From Betaproteobacteria bacterium UKL13-2 (GTDB taxonomy: Bacteria > Pseudomonadota > Gammaproteobacteria > Burkholderiales > Usitatibacteraceae), in assembly GCA_001602455.1 (NCBI GenBank), contig CP012157.1:553733-617732 (forward strand): DNA of 64,000 nucleotides, in the 5' to 3' direction. Position numbers and translations under genes: made by a program. Shown in pieces: positions 46,268-54,704 of this stretch. The stretch's first letter is position 1. Every line of letters starts with the position of its first letter. The notes under the pieces were generated by a model. The model worked only from the letters and a program-made list of their open reading frames with translations. It had not been told where the DNA came from and made no database searches.

Positions 46268-46366
46268 CCGGCAGGCGAGACAAATTTGCGAAGCAACCGT
46301 GGATGGTTCAGAATGCGTCTTAGCCCGGCTCGCTTGAGTCAGCAATTCCATGAGCTAACACTGGTC

Positions 46367-47122
46367 GTGATCACCTACGAATATCCGCTGAACGAGCGTA
46401 TCCGCACGCTATTGCGGCTCGAAGACCTCTACGACAGGGTGGCTTTCTTTGTGGCGAAGTCGACGCCACTCGACCATCAAGCGGCACTCAATAGCCTGTT
46501 TGAGATTCTTGATGTCTCCAGTCGAGGCGATCTAAAATCAGATCTGCTTCAGGAGCTTGATCGACAACGATTGTTTCTCGAGGCGCTGCGCTCGAATCCG
46601 GCGATTTCGGTTGAAAAGCTCGATCGTGTGGTGACGGAGATCGGGGACGCATTTGCGGCCTTACTCGCCATGTCGGGCAAAACTGGTCAGCATTTGCGAG
46701 AAAACGAGTGGCTGATGACCATCAAGCAGCGCACGGCGATTCCGGGCGGCACCTGCGAGTTCGATCTGCCCTCATTCCATTACTGGTTACACTCTGACGA
46801 CCACCTGCGGCGCGCTGACATCCTCGCCTGGTTGGAGCCGCTTGCTCCTATTGGTGTGGCGTTGCGTATCGTTCTTAGTGTGCTTCGCGAAAGCGGAAAA
46901 ACGCTGCCGTTGATTGCTTCCCGAGGCGTTTTTCAGCAAATGCCGATGGAGCGTGCCACGCATATGTTGCGGCTCACGCTGCCGCGTGCCTTGCCGTGCG
47001 TCCCGGAAGTTAGTGCAAACAAATATGCACTCAATATTCGATTTATCCTTCCCGGTAGTGTTCAGCGGACAAAAGTTTACGAAAGCGACGTGGAATTTGA
47101 GCTAACCTACTGCAATCTGTAG
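46367..47122 (+). CDS. zapD: Cell division protein ZapD
   Basis: The conserved ZapD N-terminus '[20 protein letters not shown]' follows a GTG at 46367, giving 251 residues, the family's usual size. The open frame runs back to 46190 but those residues come from a repeat. ZapD cross-links FtsZ filaments at the Z-ring. 'RDRVAFF'-like and C-terminal 'FELTYCNL' segments support the call. Position between coaE and yacG is the conserved order. Confidence 0.9.
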   Translation: MITYEYPLNERIRTLLRLEDLYDRVAFFVAKSTPLDHQAALNSLFEILDVSSRGDLKSDLLQELDRQRLFLEALRSNPAISVEKLDRVVTEIGDAFAALLAMSGKTGQHLRENEWLMTIKQRTAIPGGTCEFDLPSFHYWLHSDDHLRRADILAWLEPLAPIGVALRIVLSVLRESGKTLPLIASRGVFQQMPMERATHMLRLTLPRALPCVPEVSANKYALNIRFILPGSVQRTKVYESDVEFELTYCNL

Positions 47123-47177
47123 GTCGCCGTCGCGCTTACTCAGACGCAAGAATTTTGGCAACAAACCATCAACAATT

Positions 47178-47384
47178 GTGAAAAAAGTGCGCTGCCCTCA
47201 ATGTGCGGGGATATCTATCTATTCGACCGAAAATAGGTTTCGGCCCTTTTGCAGTGAGCGCTGCAAAATGCTCGATTTAGGGGCATGGGCGAACGATGAG
47301 TACGCGATTCCCGGCTCGACGATCGAAACCCCAGTCGGCGCTGATGGCGGTGCCCCGCTGCCAAGCGAAAAATTGATACAGTAA
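47178..47384 (+). CDS. yacG: DNA gyrase inhibitor YacG, zinc-binding
   Basis: A 68-residue protein with a four-cysteine zinc site: 'VRCPQCAG' and '[15 protein letters not shown]'. YacG binds GyrB and inhibits gyrase in vitro in the E. coli homologue. It is 55 bp after zapD, the usual coaE-zapD-yacG order, and has no other domains. Confidence 0.95.
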   Translation: MKKVRCPQCAGISIYSTENRFRPFCSERCKMLDLGAWANDEYAIPGSTIETPVGADGGAPLPSEKLIQ

Positions 47385-47440
47385 GTTGAGCGGCACTTCG
47401 CAGTTTGATTGCGGATTGAGCGATTTTGGGTTGTGTCGAA

Positions 47441-47470
47441 TTGCCGTAGACGCCTGAGGTGCGATAAAAT
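47441..47470 (+). promoter_or_regulatory. Possible sigma-70 promoter for the oxidase cluster
   Basis: TTGCCG, an 18-base spacer and TAAAAT precede the DUF2244 gene and coxB. The match is moderate and unsupported by other signals. Confidence 0.3.
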
Positions 47471-47530
47471 CGCTGAATTGACCTTGTGGCGACGACGCCG
47501 TGTTGATCGGCCACTTCTGAGTGATTTTCT

Positions 47531-48037
47531 TTGGCGCAAACGATTCTTCATATCGACGCGGACGGCGTTTTTTGGTCGACAAGACCTAATCGTTCGCTCA
47601 CCGCTTACGGGAGGGCGCTTTGGATTGGTCTGATCGCCCTGAACGCGGCGTTAGTGTGTTTGATGGCCATTGCGATCGGCGCTTGGCCGGTGGTTCCATT
47701 TGCCGGGCTAGAAGTGCTGTTGGTGGCGATCGCGTTTGCGGTCGTGGGTAGGCATGACGATGATTTTGAATTGCTTGAGGTTTCCGCAGATACATTTCGT
47801 TGGGAATCGCGAGATGGCGGCAAAACTACAACGCTGAGTGGCAATCTGGCTTGGCTGCAAGTCGAGTGGTATCGGTGTGCCAAGCGGCATACCAAGCGCC
47901 TGCGCTTGCGCTACGCAGGCAAAGAAGTGACAGTTGGGCGGTTGTCGTCGGAGCAGGATATGCAAGACATCGTATCGAGTTTGGCGCGGTCACCAGCGCT
48001 TGGCCCAAGTATGAGAGCAGTAGGGATCAGTTTTTGA
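47531..48037 (+). CDS. DUF2244 domain-containing membrane protein
   Basis: A protein of up to 168 residues with two adjacent transmembrane helices ('LWIGLIALNAALVCLMAIAIGAWPVVPFAGLEVLLVAI', in part) and a soluble C-terminal domain with 'RLRYAGKEVTVGRLSSEQD'. This matches DUF2244, frequently located beside cytochrome oxidase genes in proteobacteria; its function is unknown. TTG at 47531 is the assigned start and could be wrong. coxB starts 58 bp downstream. Confidence 0.82.
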   Translation: MAQTILHIDADGVFWSTRPNRSLTAYGRALWIGLIALNAALVCLMAIAIGAWPVVPFAGLEVLLVAIAFAVVGRHDDDFELLEVSADTFRWESRDGGKTTTLSGNLAWLQVEWYRCAKRHTKRLRLRYAGKEVTVGRLSSEQDMQDIVSSLARSPALGPSMRAVGISF

Positions 48038-48094
48038 AAGTGATTCCGACGCAATTTCTGTGGTGCAGCAAGCTAATCTAATCAGGTTTTAACG

Positions 48095-49309
48095 ATGAAA
48101 TTCAGAAAAGAAAACGGTCCAAAACGCGGTTTGATGAGCCGTCTCCAGCCTGCGCTGCTCGGTGCTGGAACACTGCTTAGCCCGGTACTCGCGCGGGCAG
48201 CCTATGACGTGAACATCGCGCAACCAGCCTCATCAATTTCGTCGCAGATCTACGATTTGCACATGTACATTTTGTACGTCTGCGCGGCGATATTCGTCAT
48301 CGTGTTTGCGCTGATGTTTTATTCGATTTTCAAGTTTCGCCGCTCGAACGGCGCTAAACCGGATGTCAATTTCCATGAAAGTACGCTGATCGAAGTTATC
48401 TGGACGGTGATTCCGTTCGTGATCTTGCTCTTCATGGCGATTCCTGCGACCAAGACCGTGCTCGACATGAAGGACACGTCGAATCCTGACTTGACCATTA
48501 AGGTGACGGGCTATCAATGGGGTTGGCGTTATGACTACGCTTCGGAGGATATGGGCTTCTATTCAAACCTGTCGACACCTTGGGCTCAAATCGGCCAACC
48601 CGGCGAAAAGGCAACAGAAGAAAAGGGCAAGGACTATCTGCTTGAGGTCGATAATCCACTCGTTGTTCCTGTGGGTAAGCGTGTACGTTTGCTGATTACG
48701 TCAAATGATGTCATTCATGGATGGTATGTGCCGCAACTTGGCGTAAACCAGTACGGTATCCCTGGCTTCATTAAAGACGTTTGGTTTAAGGCCGACAGGG
48801 TTGGGACCTTCAAGGGGCAATGTAGCCAAATTTGCGGCAAGCTGCACGGTTACATGCCGATCACTGTCGTGGTGAAATCAGAGGCGGACTACGCTAAATG
48901 GGTAGCCGAAGCAAAAACCAAATGGGCGATAAGCACGCCATCTGCACCTGTGGCGACCGCCGCTGTGGCCATTGAGGCACCCGAACCGGGTAAGACATTG
49001 ACGCTCGCCGATCTTAAGTCTGCCGGGGAGAAAGTGTATGCCGCGAACTGCGTCGCCTGTCATCAGGCAAATGGTAAGGGTATGCCGCCGAATTTCCCAG
49101 CGCTCTCAGGGTCTAAGGTAGTTCTGGGGTCGGTGGATGCGCAACTCGATATATTGTTAAACGGTCGTCCGGGCACCGCGATGGCAGCTTTTGCACGACT
49201 GTCTGACTACGAAATTGCGGCAGTAATGACTTATACAAAGAACAGTTGGGACAATAGCGTCGGCAAGGCTGTTCAACCGGACGACGTGAAGGCAAAACGC
49301 AAGAGCTAG
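48095..49309 (+). CDS. coxB: Cytochrome c oxidase subunit II with fused cytochrome c domain
   Basis: A 404-residue subunit II with a signal-like N-terminus, two transmembrane helices and a periplasmic CuA domain bearing 'QCSQICGKLHGYMP' (Cys, Cys, His and Met ligands). A C-terminal class I cytochrome c domain follows, with haem site 'CVACHQANGKGMPP' near residue 320, giving a caa3-type layout. Electrons enter at CuA and go to subunit I. It heads the structural genes of the cluster. Confidence 0.96.
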   Translation: MKFRKENGPKRGLMSRLQPALLGAGTLLSPVLARAAYDVNIAQPASSISSQIYDLHMYILYVCAAIFVIVFALMFYSIFKFRRSNGAKPDVNFHESTLIEVIWTVIPFVILLFMAIPATKTVLDMKDTSNPDLTIKVTGYQWGWRYDYASEDMGFYSNLSTPWAQIGQPGEKATEEKGKDYLLEVDNPLVVPVGKRVRLLITSNDVIHGWYVPQLGVNQYGIPGFIKDVWFKADRVGTFKGQCSQICGKLHGYMPITVVVKSEADYAKWVAEAKTKWAISTPSAPVATAAVAIEAPEPGKTLTLADLKSAGEKVYAANCVACHQANGKGMPPNFPALSGSKVVLGSVDAQLDILLNGRPGTAMAAFARLSDYEIAAVMTYTKNSWDNSVGKAVQPDDVKAKRKS

Positions 49310-49387
49310 CAAGACCAGTATCGCGAAAATGAATAAGCGGTCGCCGTATTGTCGGCGGTCGAGGAATACTAGATTCAGGAGAACACA

Positions 49388-51010
49388 ATGGCGTCTGCAA
49401 CCACACACGATCACGCGCACGGACATGGACACGGCCATGACCATGATCATCATGGCCCCGGACCGTGGACGAGGATTTTCACAACCACAAACCATAAAGA
49501 CATTGGTTCGATGTATCTGTGGTTTTCGCTACTGATGTTTTTTGTCGGTGGTGCCATGGCGCTGCTGATTCGCGCCGAATTGTTCCAGCCTGGGCTCCAA
49601 GTTGTGCAACCGGAGGTGTTCAACTCTCTGACCACCGTTCACGCGCTGGTCATGATTTTCGGCGCAGTGATGCCAGCGTTTGTCGGGTTTGCCAACTGGC
49701 TAATCCCGCTGCAAATCGGTGCCGCCGACATGGCGTTTCCGCGCATGAATAACTGGTCGTTCTGGCTCATGATTCCAGCGACCATCCTGCTGATGGCATC
49801 TTTTTTTGTACCCGGCGGTGCTGCGGCGTCTGGTTGGACACTCTATCCGCCCCTGTCCACACAAGGCGGAATCGGCGTCGATATGACGATTATGGCGATC
49901 CACATTTTGGGTGCGTCGTCGATCATGGGCTCGATCAACATCATCACCACGATTTTGAACATGCGAGCGCCCGGAATGACATTGATGCGTATGCCGATGT
50001 TCGTCTGGACATGGTTGATCACGGCCTATTTGATCATCGCAGTGATGCCAGTTCTGGCCGGTTGCATCACGATGTTGCTCACTGATCGTCACTTCGGCAC
50101 ATCGTTCTTCAACGCTGCTGGTGGCGGCGACCCAACAATGTTTATGCACATCTTCTGGTTCTTCGGGCATCCAGAGGTTTATATCTTGATCCTGCCAGCG
50201 TTCGGCATCATGTCGCAGATCATCCCAGCTTTTGCGCGCAAGCCATTGTTCGGCTATGCGTCAATGGTCTACGCGACGGCGTCGATTGCAATCCTGTCGT
50301 TTATCGTTTGGGGTCACCATATGTTCACCGTGGGTATGCCGGCGGCGGGACAGTTGTTCTTTATGTATGCGACAATGCTGATTGCGGTTCCCACTGGCGT
50401 CAAGATATTCAACTGGATCGCGACAATGTGGCGCGGCTCAATCTCGTTTGAAACGCCGATGCTGTTTGCGATTGGCTTTTTATGTATGTTCACTCTAGGG
50501 GGCTTCTCTGGGCTGGTGCTGTCGATTGTTCCAGTCGATATCACCCTGCACAACACCTACTACGTGGTTGCTCATTTCCACTACGTGCTGTTCCCAGGTG
50601 CCATTTGGGCGCTCATGGCGGGGGTTTACTTTTGGTTACCCAAGTGGACCGGGCGCATGTACAACGAAACGCTCGGGAAATGGCACTTCTGGTTGTCGGC
50701 CATCTCGTTCAACGTCACATTCTTCCCGCAGCACTTCTTGGGGCTTGCCGGAATGCCGCGCCGTATCCCTGATTACGCATTGCAATTCGCCGAGTGGAAC
50801 ATGATCTCGACGATTGGCGCTTTTGCACTCGGTTTCAGCCAGCTATTGTTCGTCTACAATGTATTCTCGTGCATTCGATCGGGCGAGAAGGCCAAAGAGC
50901 GGCAGTGGGATTCGGCAGACTCGCTGGAGTGGACGCACCTGCCATCGCCCGTGCCCTACCACACCTTTGAAACGCCGCCAGACTTGCGCGGTACCAATGC
51001 AGCACACTAA
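49388..51010 (+). CDS. ctaD: Cytochrome c oxidase subunit I
   Basis: A 540-residue haem-copper oxidase core. 'FFGHPEVYILILPAFGIMSQI' contains the CuB His and the cross-linked Tyr, 'WGHHMFTVG' the CuB His pair, and 'HNTYYVVAHFHYVL' the haem ligands. Residues 6-24 are strikingly His-rich (HDHAHGHGHGHDHDHHG). A GGAG Shine-Dalgarno precedes ATG 49388. It pumps protons while reducing O2 in the inner membrane. Confidence 0.97.
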   Translation: MASATTHDHAHGHGHGHDHDHHGPGPWTRIFTTTNHKDIGSMYLWFSLLMFFVGGAMALLIRAELFQPGLQVVQPEVFNSLTTVHALVMIFGAVMPAFVGFANWLIPLQIGAADMAFPRMNNWSFWLMIPATILLMASFFVPGGAAASGWTLYPPLSTQGGIGVDMTIMAIHILGASSIMGSINIITTILNMRAPGMTLMRMPMFVWTWLITAYLIIAVMPVLAGCITMLLTDRHFGTSFFNAAGGGDPTMFMHIFWFFGHPEVYILILPAFGIMSQIIPAFARKPLFGYASMVYATASIAILSFIVWGHHMFTVGMPAAGQLFFMYATMLIAVPTGVKIFNWIATMWRGSISFETPMLFAIGFLCMFTLGGFSGLVLSIVPVDITLHNTYYVVAHFHYVLFPGAIWALMAGVYFWLPKWTGRMYNETLGKWHFWLSAISFNVTFFPQHFLGLAGMPRRIPDYALQFAEWNMISTIGAFALGFSQLLFVYNVFSCIRSGEKAKERQWDSADSLEWTHLPSPVPYHTFETPPDLRGTNAAH

Positions 51011-51024
51011 GGGTGTTAATTCTC

Positions 51025-51159
51025 GTGCGCAATAACGGCGTAAATACTCCCCGGAAATCAGACGACCAGCGTGCGAAGTACGTCACGCTAGTGCTGCTGT
51101 TGCTGTGGGTCGCTGGCGTGTTTATTTTCACTGTGTTGAAGTTTGCGAAGGTGGTCTGA
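51025..51159 (+). CDS. Cytochrome oxidase small assembly protein
   Basis: A 44-residue ORF starting with GTG at 51025 whose stop overlaps the ctaG start (TGATG). It encodes a charged N-terminus, 'RKSDDQRAKYVTLV', followed by one transmembrane helix 'LLLLWVAGVFIFTVLKFA'. Small single-helix proteins at exactly this position between ctaD and ctaG are common in betaproteobacteria and are annotated as oxidase small assembly proteins. Too short for most gene callers. Confidence 0.75.
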   Translation: MRNNGVNTPRKSDDQRAKYVTLVLLLLWVAGVFIFTVLKFAKVV

Positions 51160-51722
51160 TGAGCGTTACGACAGATGAGTTCGACATTGCGTCCCCTGCT
51201 GAGGTGCGTGAAAGCAACGCGGTGACGTTGCGCAAGCTCTTGTTGATCGTTCCGGTGATGCTTGTTTTTTGTTTTTCATTGGTGCCGCTGTATCAAAAAA
51301 TTTGCGAAGTATTGGGCGTGACCGCGACTCGCGCCATTGCGCAAAATTCGCAAGTGGACACGTCACGCCTCGTCAAACTAGATTTTGATGCGACCAACAG
51401 AAATCTCGCCTGGCGTTTTGATCCGGTTGATCGTCATGTCGAAGCCCACCCAGGAGCGATCGTCACCATCAACTATCGTGTGACTAATATGACTGACCGC
51501 GTCACGACCGGGCGTGCGACGCCGAGTTTTGGTCCTTCTGAGGCAGGTTTGTATTTCAATAAAATTGAGTGTTTCTGTTTCTCGAATCAAACGCTGCAAC
51601 CGGGTGAAACGCGGGATATGCCGGTCACGTTTTTTATTGATCCCAAGATGCCGGTTGCCATTGAGGCAATAGCCCTGTCGTACACCATGTTCGACATCAC
51701 AGACGCGACGAAGAAAAGCTAG
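51159..51722 (+). CDS. ctaG: Cytochrome c oxidase assembly protein CtaG (Cox11)
   Basis: A 187-residue protein that delivers copper to CuB of subunit I. One N-terminal membrane helix ('LLLIVPVMLVFCFSLVPLYQKIC') precedes a periplasmic domain with the copper-binding 'ECFCFSNQTL'. The ATG at 51159 overlaps the preceding small ORF by one base; the longer open frame from 51105 is not supported. Confidence 0.96.
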   Translation: MSVTTDEFDIASPAEVRESNAVTLRKLLLIVPVMLVFCFSLVPLYQKICEVLGVTATRAIAQNSQVDTSRLVKLDFDATNRNLAWRFDPVDRHVEAHPGAIVTINYRVTNMTDRVTTGRATPSFGPSEAGLYFNKIECFCFSNQTLQPGETRDMPVTFFIDPKMPVAIEAIALSYTMFDITDATKKS

Positions 51723-51913
51723 TGTCGGTAACGCTGATGTGGGATACCTTCAGAGCAGTGTTTTGGGCGTTTTTGGGAATTCGTAGTAGTCAAGGGTATG
51801 ACGAAGATCGTAAGAAGTTAAAAATTCATCATGTGATTATTGCGGGCGTCGTTTGTGCGCTCGTTTTTGTTGTGATGCTATTGATGCTGGTGAAGTTCAT
51901 CACCGCCAAATAG
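51722..51913 (+). CDS. DUF2970 small membrane protein
   Basis: A 63-residue protein with 'LMWDTFRAVFWAFLGIRSSQGYDED' (in part), matching DUF2970, and one C-terminal transmembrane helix. The family is almost always found between ctaG and ctaE in betaproteobacteria; function unknown but oxidase-related by context. Its GTG start overlaps the ctaG stop by one base; ATG at 51737 is an alternative. Confidence 0.88.
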   Translation: MSVTLMWDTFRAVFWAFLGIRSSQGYDEDRKKLKIHHVIIAGVVCALVFVVMLLMLVKFITAK

Positions 51914-51939
51914 TTGGAATTTGATATCAGGAGAGTGAT

Positions 51940-52806
51940 GTGAGCGCGACGACTGGTGGTTACTATTTCGCCCCCCCTTCCAAGTGGCCTGTTGTCGGGT
52001 CAACGGCGTTGCTGTTCCTCGGGGCAGGCACAGTCATGTGGATGAACCAGATTCAGCCGTACGGATATGTCGCTCAACTGGTGGGTTTCGCGATCTTGGT
52101 GTACATGCTGTTCGGCTGGTTCGGGAATGTGATTTCCGAAAGCGAATCCGGTTTGTACAACAAGCAAGTTGACGCCTCATACCGGTGGAGCATGAGCTGG
52201 TTTATCTTTTCAGAGGTCATGTTCTTTGCCGCGTTCTTTGGCGCACTGTACTATGCGCGTGTGTTCTCGGTGCCATGGCTGGCCGATATGGACAACGCAT
52301 TTTTGTGGCAAGGCTACGCCGCGAAGTGGCCGACTCTCGGGCCTTATTTTGAGCAAAATCCTGCGCTCGTATTCCAGAGTATGGGTGCTTGGGGTATTCC
52401 AGCGCTCAATACTGCCCTGTTGCTCGCATCCGGTGTCACGATCACCTATGCACATCATTGCTTGATTGCGAACAACCGCAAGGGTTTGATCTTAGGCCTT
52501 GCTGCCACGATCGCACTAGGCGCGGTGTTCCTCGGCTTCCAAGTCTATGAATATGTACACGCCTATTCGGACTTGAACTTGAAGCTTTCGTCCGGCGTGT
52601 TCGGCTCAACTTTTTACATGCTGACCGGTTTCCATGGTTTTCATGTGACGCTTGGCGCGATCATGCTGACGGTAATACTATTTAGATCGATAAAGGGTCA
52701 TTTCAAGCCAGAAAGTCACTTCGGTTTTGAAGCAGTTGCTTGGTACTGGCATTTTGTCGACGTCGTTTGGCTCGGCTTGTTTATCTTTGTGTACGTGCTG
52801 GTCTAG
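51940..52806 (+). CDS. ctaE: Cytochrome c oxidase subunit III
   Basis: A 288-residue, seven-helix subunit III: 'FIFSEVMFFAAFFGALYYAR', 'TGFHGFHVTLGAIMLTVILF' and the terminal 'WYWHFVDVVWLGLFIFVYVLV' (in part). It stabilises subunit I and sustains proton pumping. The GTG start has a CAGGAGAG ribosome-binding site. A strong terminator follows. Confidence 0.96.
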   Translation: MSATTGGYYFAPPSKWPVVGSTALLFLGAGTVMWMNQIQPYGYVAQLVGFAILVYMLFGWFGNVISESESGLYNKQVDASYRWSMSWFIFSEVMFFAAFFGALYYARVFSVPWLADMDNAFLWQGYAAKWPTLGPYFEQNPALVFQSMGAWGIPALNTALLLASGVTITYAHHCLIANNRKGLILGLAATIALGAVFLGFQVYEYVHAYSDLNLKLSSGVFGSTFYMLTGFHGFHVTLGAIMLTVILFRSIKGHFKPESHFGFEAVAWYWHFVDVVWLGLFIFVYVLV

Positions 52807-52825
52807 GGTTTGCTAAACGGTAAAT

Positions 52826-52861
52826 AAAAAAGGCCGCCAGCATGCGCTGGCGGCCTTTTTT
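52826..52861 (+). terminator. Intrinsic terminator after ctaE
   Basis: AGGCCGCCAGC and its complement form an 11-bp GC-rich stem with a 4-base loop, extended by A and T tracts. It serves ctaE and, read on the other strand, the converging DUF2909 gene. Confidence 0.92.
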
Positions 52862-52901
52862 CTAATGACCGCCCGAGCGCGTTGGGCGGCGAAGTCGCAA
52901 G

Positions 52902-53093
52902 TCAGCTACGCGGGAACCAGCCGAGCACGAAACCTGCGATCGTGATTAGGAATGCGATGACCGAGAATCCGACCCGTAGCTTCAGAGCGTTCACCATTCG
53001 CTTGGGGTCGCCCTTGTTTCGGTACATGAAGAATAGCCCCGAAAACAGGCTGATGATGACAAGGCCCAAGAGTACGACCAAAACGATTTTCAT
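52902..53093 (-). CDS. DUF2909 twin transmembrane protein
   Basis: A 63-residue protein with two transmembrane helices joined by 'MYRNKGDPKRMVNALKLRVG', matching the DUF2909 family found between ctaE and SURF1 in betaproteobacteria. It is the only minus-strand gene inside the oxidase cluster. Function unknown; likely related to oxidase assembly by context. Confidence 0.85.
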   Translation of the reverse strand: MKIVLVVLLGLVIISLFSGLFFMYRNKGDPKRMVNALKLRVGFSVIAFLITIAGFVLGWFPRS

Positions 53094-53184
53094 TGCTAGT
53101 CCTTAATTCTTGTAGTGCCGCACGAATCTTTGTGGTCGACGGTGGTCTGAATGTGTCCAACGCATGATTCTATCGATTCGGTTG

Positions 53185-53325
53185 GACATCTGGACAGGAT
53201 GCCTCGTTAGCCCTCGTTTCTGTCCTCCTCCCACAGCATTGCTCGCTATGCTGTGGTCGGTCAGGCGAAAAATCTCTCGTCCATTCACCCGCTTTCGAAC
53301 AAGTACCCATGAAGTATTCAGACTA
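53185..53325 (-). repeat. Truncated inverted copy of MITE-like family A
   Basis: On the minus strand it begins at 53325 with the family left end and continues through TTCGAAAGCGGGTGA, the conserved palindrome (here enlarged: CCACAGCATTGC paired with GCTATGCTGTGG) and GGAGGA. The right half is deleted. It lies between DUF2909 and SURF1 and abuts the SURF1 start. Confidence 0.75.
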
Positions 53326-53328
53326 AAG

Positions 53329-54066
53329 ATGTCTTTCGTGTCTCAAAAAATGCGTGGTGTGAGATTTCGTCCCGGGCTCGTGCCAACGGTCGCGACACTG
53401 ATTGTGCTTGCCCTGACAATACATCTTGGAAATTGGCAACGGGGGCGTGCTTCTGAAAAGCTGCTCCAACAGAAAGACTTTGATACGCGTCTCATCATGC
53501 CGCCGATGCAGCTTCCACAAGATCGCATTGTCGGGGATGTGAAGTTTAGGACGGCTGTTGCACGGGGCCTATTTGATGCAGCGGGTCAGTTTTTTGTCGA
53601 TAACAAGAGTGACGGTGCCACTGTCGGCTACTATGTGGTGACACCTTTGCAGCTTGAGGCAAGTAAAGTTGTATTGCTGGTTAACCGTGGCTTTGTTCCA
53701 AGGGGACTGACCTACCCATCGCCGCCCGTGGTGCCTGTTCCTGTGGGGGCCGTCACGGTCACCGGTTTGCTGTCTGTGCCGAATGAGCGATTCCTTGAGC
53801 TTGGCCAAAATTCGCCCGTGCAGGGCTCGGTATGGCAAAACCTCACTATTGAACGTTACCGCACACACACCCGCCGTGACGTTGCCAGCTTTTGGTTACT
53901 CGCCGATCCGGTTGATGCTGGGCTCCGTCCAGTGATCGAGCGGCCCGATGCAAAAGTCGAAAAGCACGTCGAGTACATGTTGACTTGGTATAGCCTCGCG
54001 GTAACGGTTGTTTTGCTCTGGTTGGCCCTCAATCTCAAGTTTTCTCATCGCGGTGGTTCTGAATGA
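53329..54066 (+). CDS. SURF1 family cytochrome oxidase assembly protein
   Basis: A 245-residue SURF1 protein from ATG 53329; the open frame back to 53164 translates the repeat and should be ignored. SURF1 binds haem a and helps insert it into subunit I. 'LGNWQRGRASEKL', 'DNKSDGATVGYYVVTPL', 'NRGFVPRG' and the C-terminal helix 'YMLTWYSLAVTVVLLWLAL' are typical. It overlaps the next gene by 4 bp. Confidence 0.94.
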   Translation: MSFVSQKMRGVRFRPGLVPTVATLIVLALTIHLGNWQRGRASEKLLQQKDFDTRLIMPPMQLPQDRIVGDVKFRTAVARGLFDAAGQFFVDNKSDGATVGYYVVTPLQLEASKVVLLVNRGFVPRGLTYPSPPVVPVPVGAVTVTGLLSVPNERFLELGQNSPVQGSVWQNLTIERYRTHTRRDVASFWLLADPVDAGLRPVIERPDAKVEKHVEYMLTWYSLAVTVVLLWLALNLKFSHRGGSE

Positions 54067-54689
54067 CGCTATCTCCACGTACAAAGTTCGTGCTCATGTT
54101 TGTTTTGTTTGCAATGCCCATCACCTTATCGTATCTGGCCTATTTTTTCTGGAAGCCTACGACGACTAATAATTTTGGGGAGCTCATTCGCCCTGTGGTT
54201 TCGTTGCCAATTGAAAAATTCACGGCGACCGATGGCAAGGATGCGCTGCCTAACGCAGCGGCGACCGGCTATCGGGGAAAGTGGCTGCTGGTCACCCGAG
54301 ATAGCAGCGCTTGTGATGCGAGCTGTGCGGCAAAGCTTTATGCCATGCGTCAAGCTCGTCTATTAGTGAGCAAGGACATCGAGCGGGTCGCGCGCGTGAT
54401 GCTGATTGATGACGATGCTGCCCCAAGTGACGCCGTCACACGTGACTTCGCTGGAATGGCATTTGTTGCAGCGAAATCATCCGCATGGCTGGCAACTCTC
54501 CCTCGTGCGGCTAATGATCAATCAGGTGGGCGTGGTTTCATTTATGCGGTCGATCCGATGGGTAATGTATTCATGCGTTACCGTGCCGATCAGGACATTA
54601 AAGAAATCGCAGCGGATTTGCGGCGCGTGCTCAAGGCATCTCAGTTGGGTAAAGACATGGAAGGCGCGGTAGCTGCCGCAAAAAAATAA
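54063..54689 (+). CDS. Thioredoxin-fold-like membrane-anchored protein, oxidase-associated
   Basis: A 208-residue protein with an N-terminal transmembrane helix and a periplasmic domain containing a CxxxC motif ('SSACDASCAAKLYAMRQ') at the position of the copper-binding motif of SCO proteins. Its start overlaps SURF1 by 4 bp and ctaA follows by 15 bp. Proteins at this position are conserved in betaproteobacteria; a copper or thiol role in oxidase assembly is inferred from the motif and context only. Confidence 0.75.
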   Translation: MTLSPRTKFVLMFVLFAMPITLSYLAYFFWKPTTTNNFGELIRPVVSLPIEKFTATDGKDALPNAAATGYRGKWLLVTRDSSACDASCAAKLYAMRQARLLVSKDIERVARVMLIDDDAAPSDAVTRDFAGMAFVAAKSSAWLATLPRAANDQSGGRGFIYAVDPMGNVFMRYRADQDIKEIAADLRRVLKASQLGKDMEGAVAAAKK

Positions 54690-54704
54690 TCCAAGGGAAT
54701 TGAA

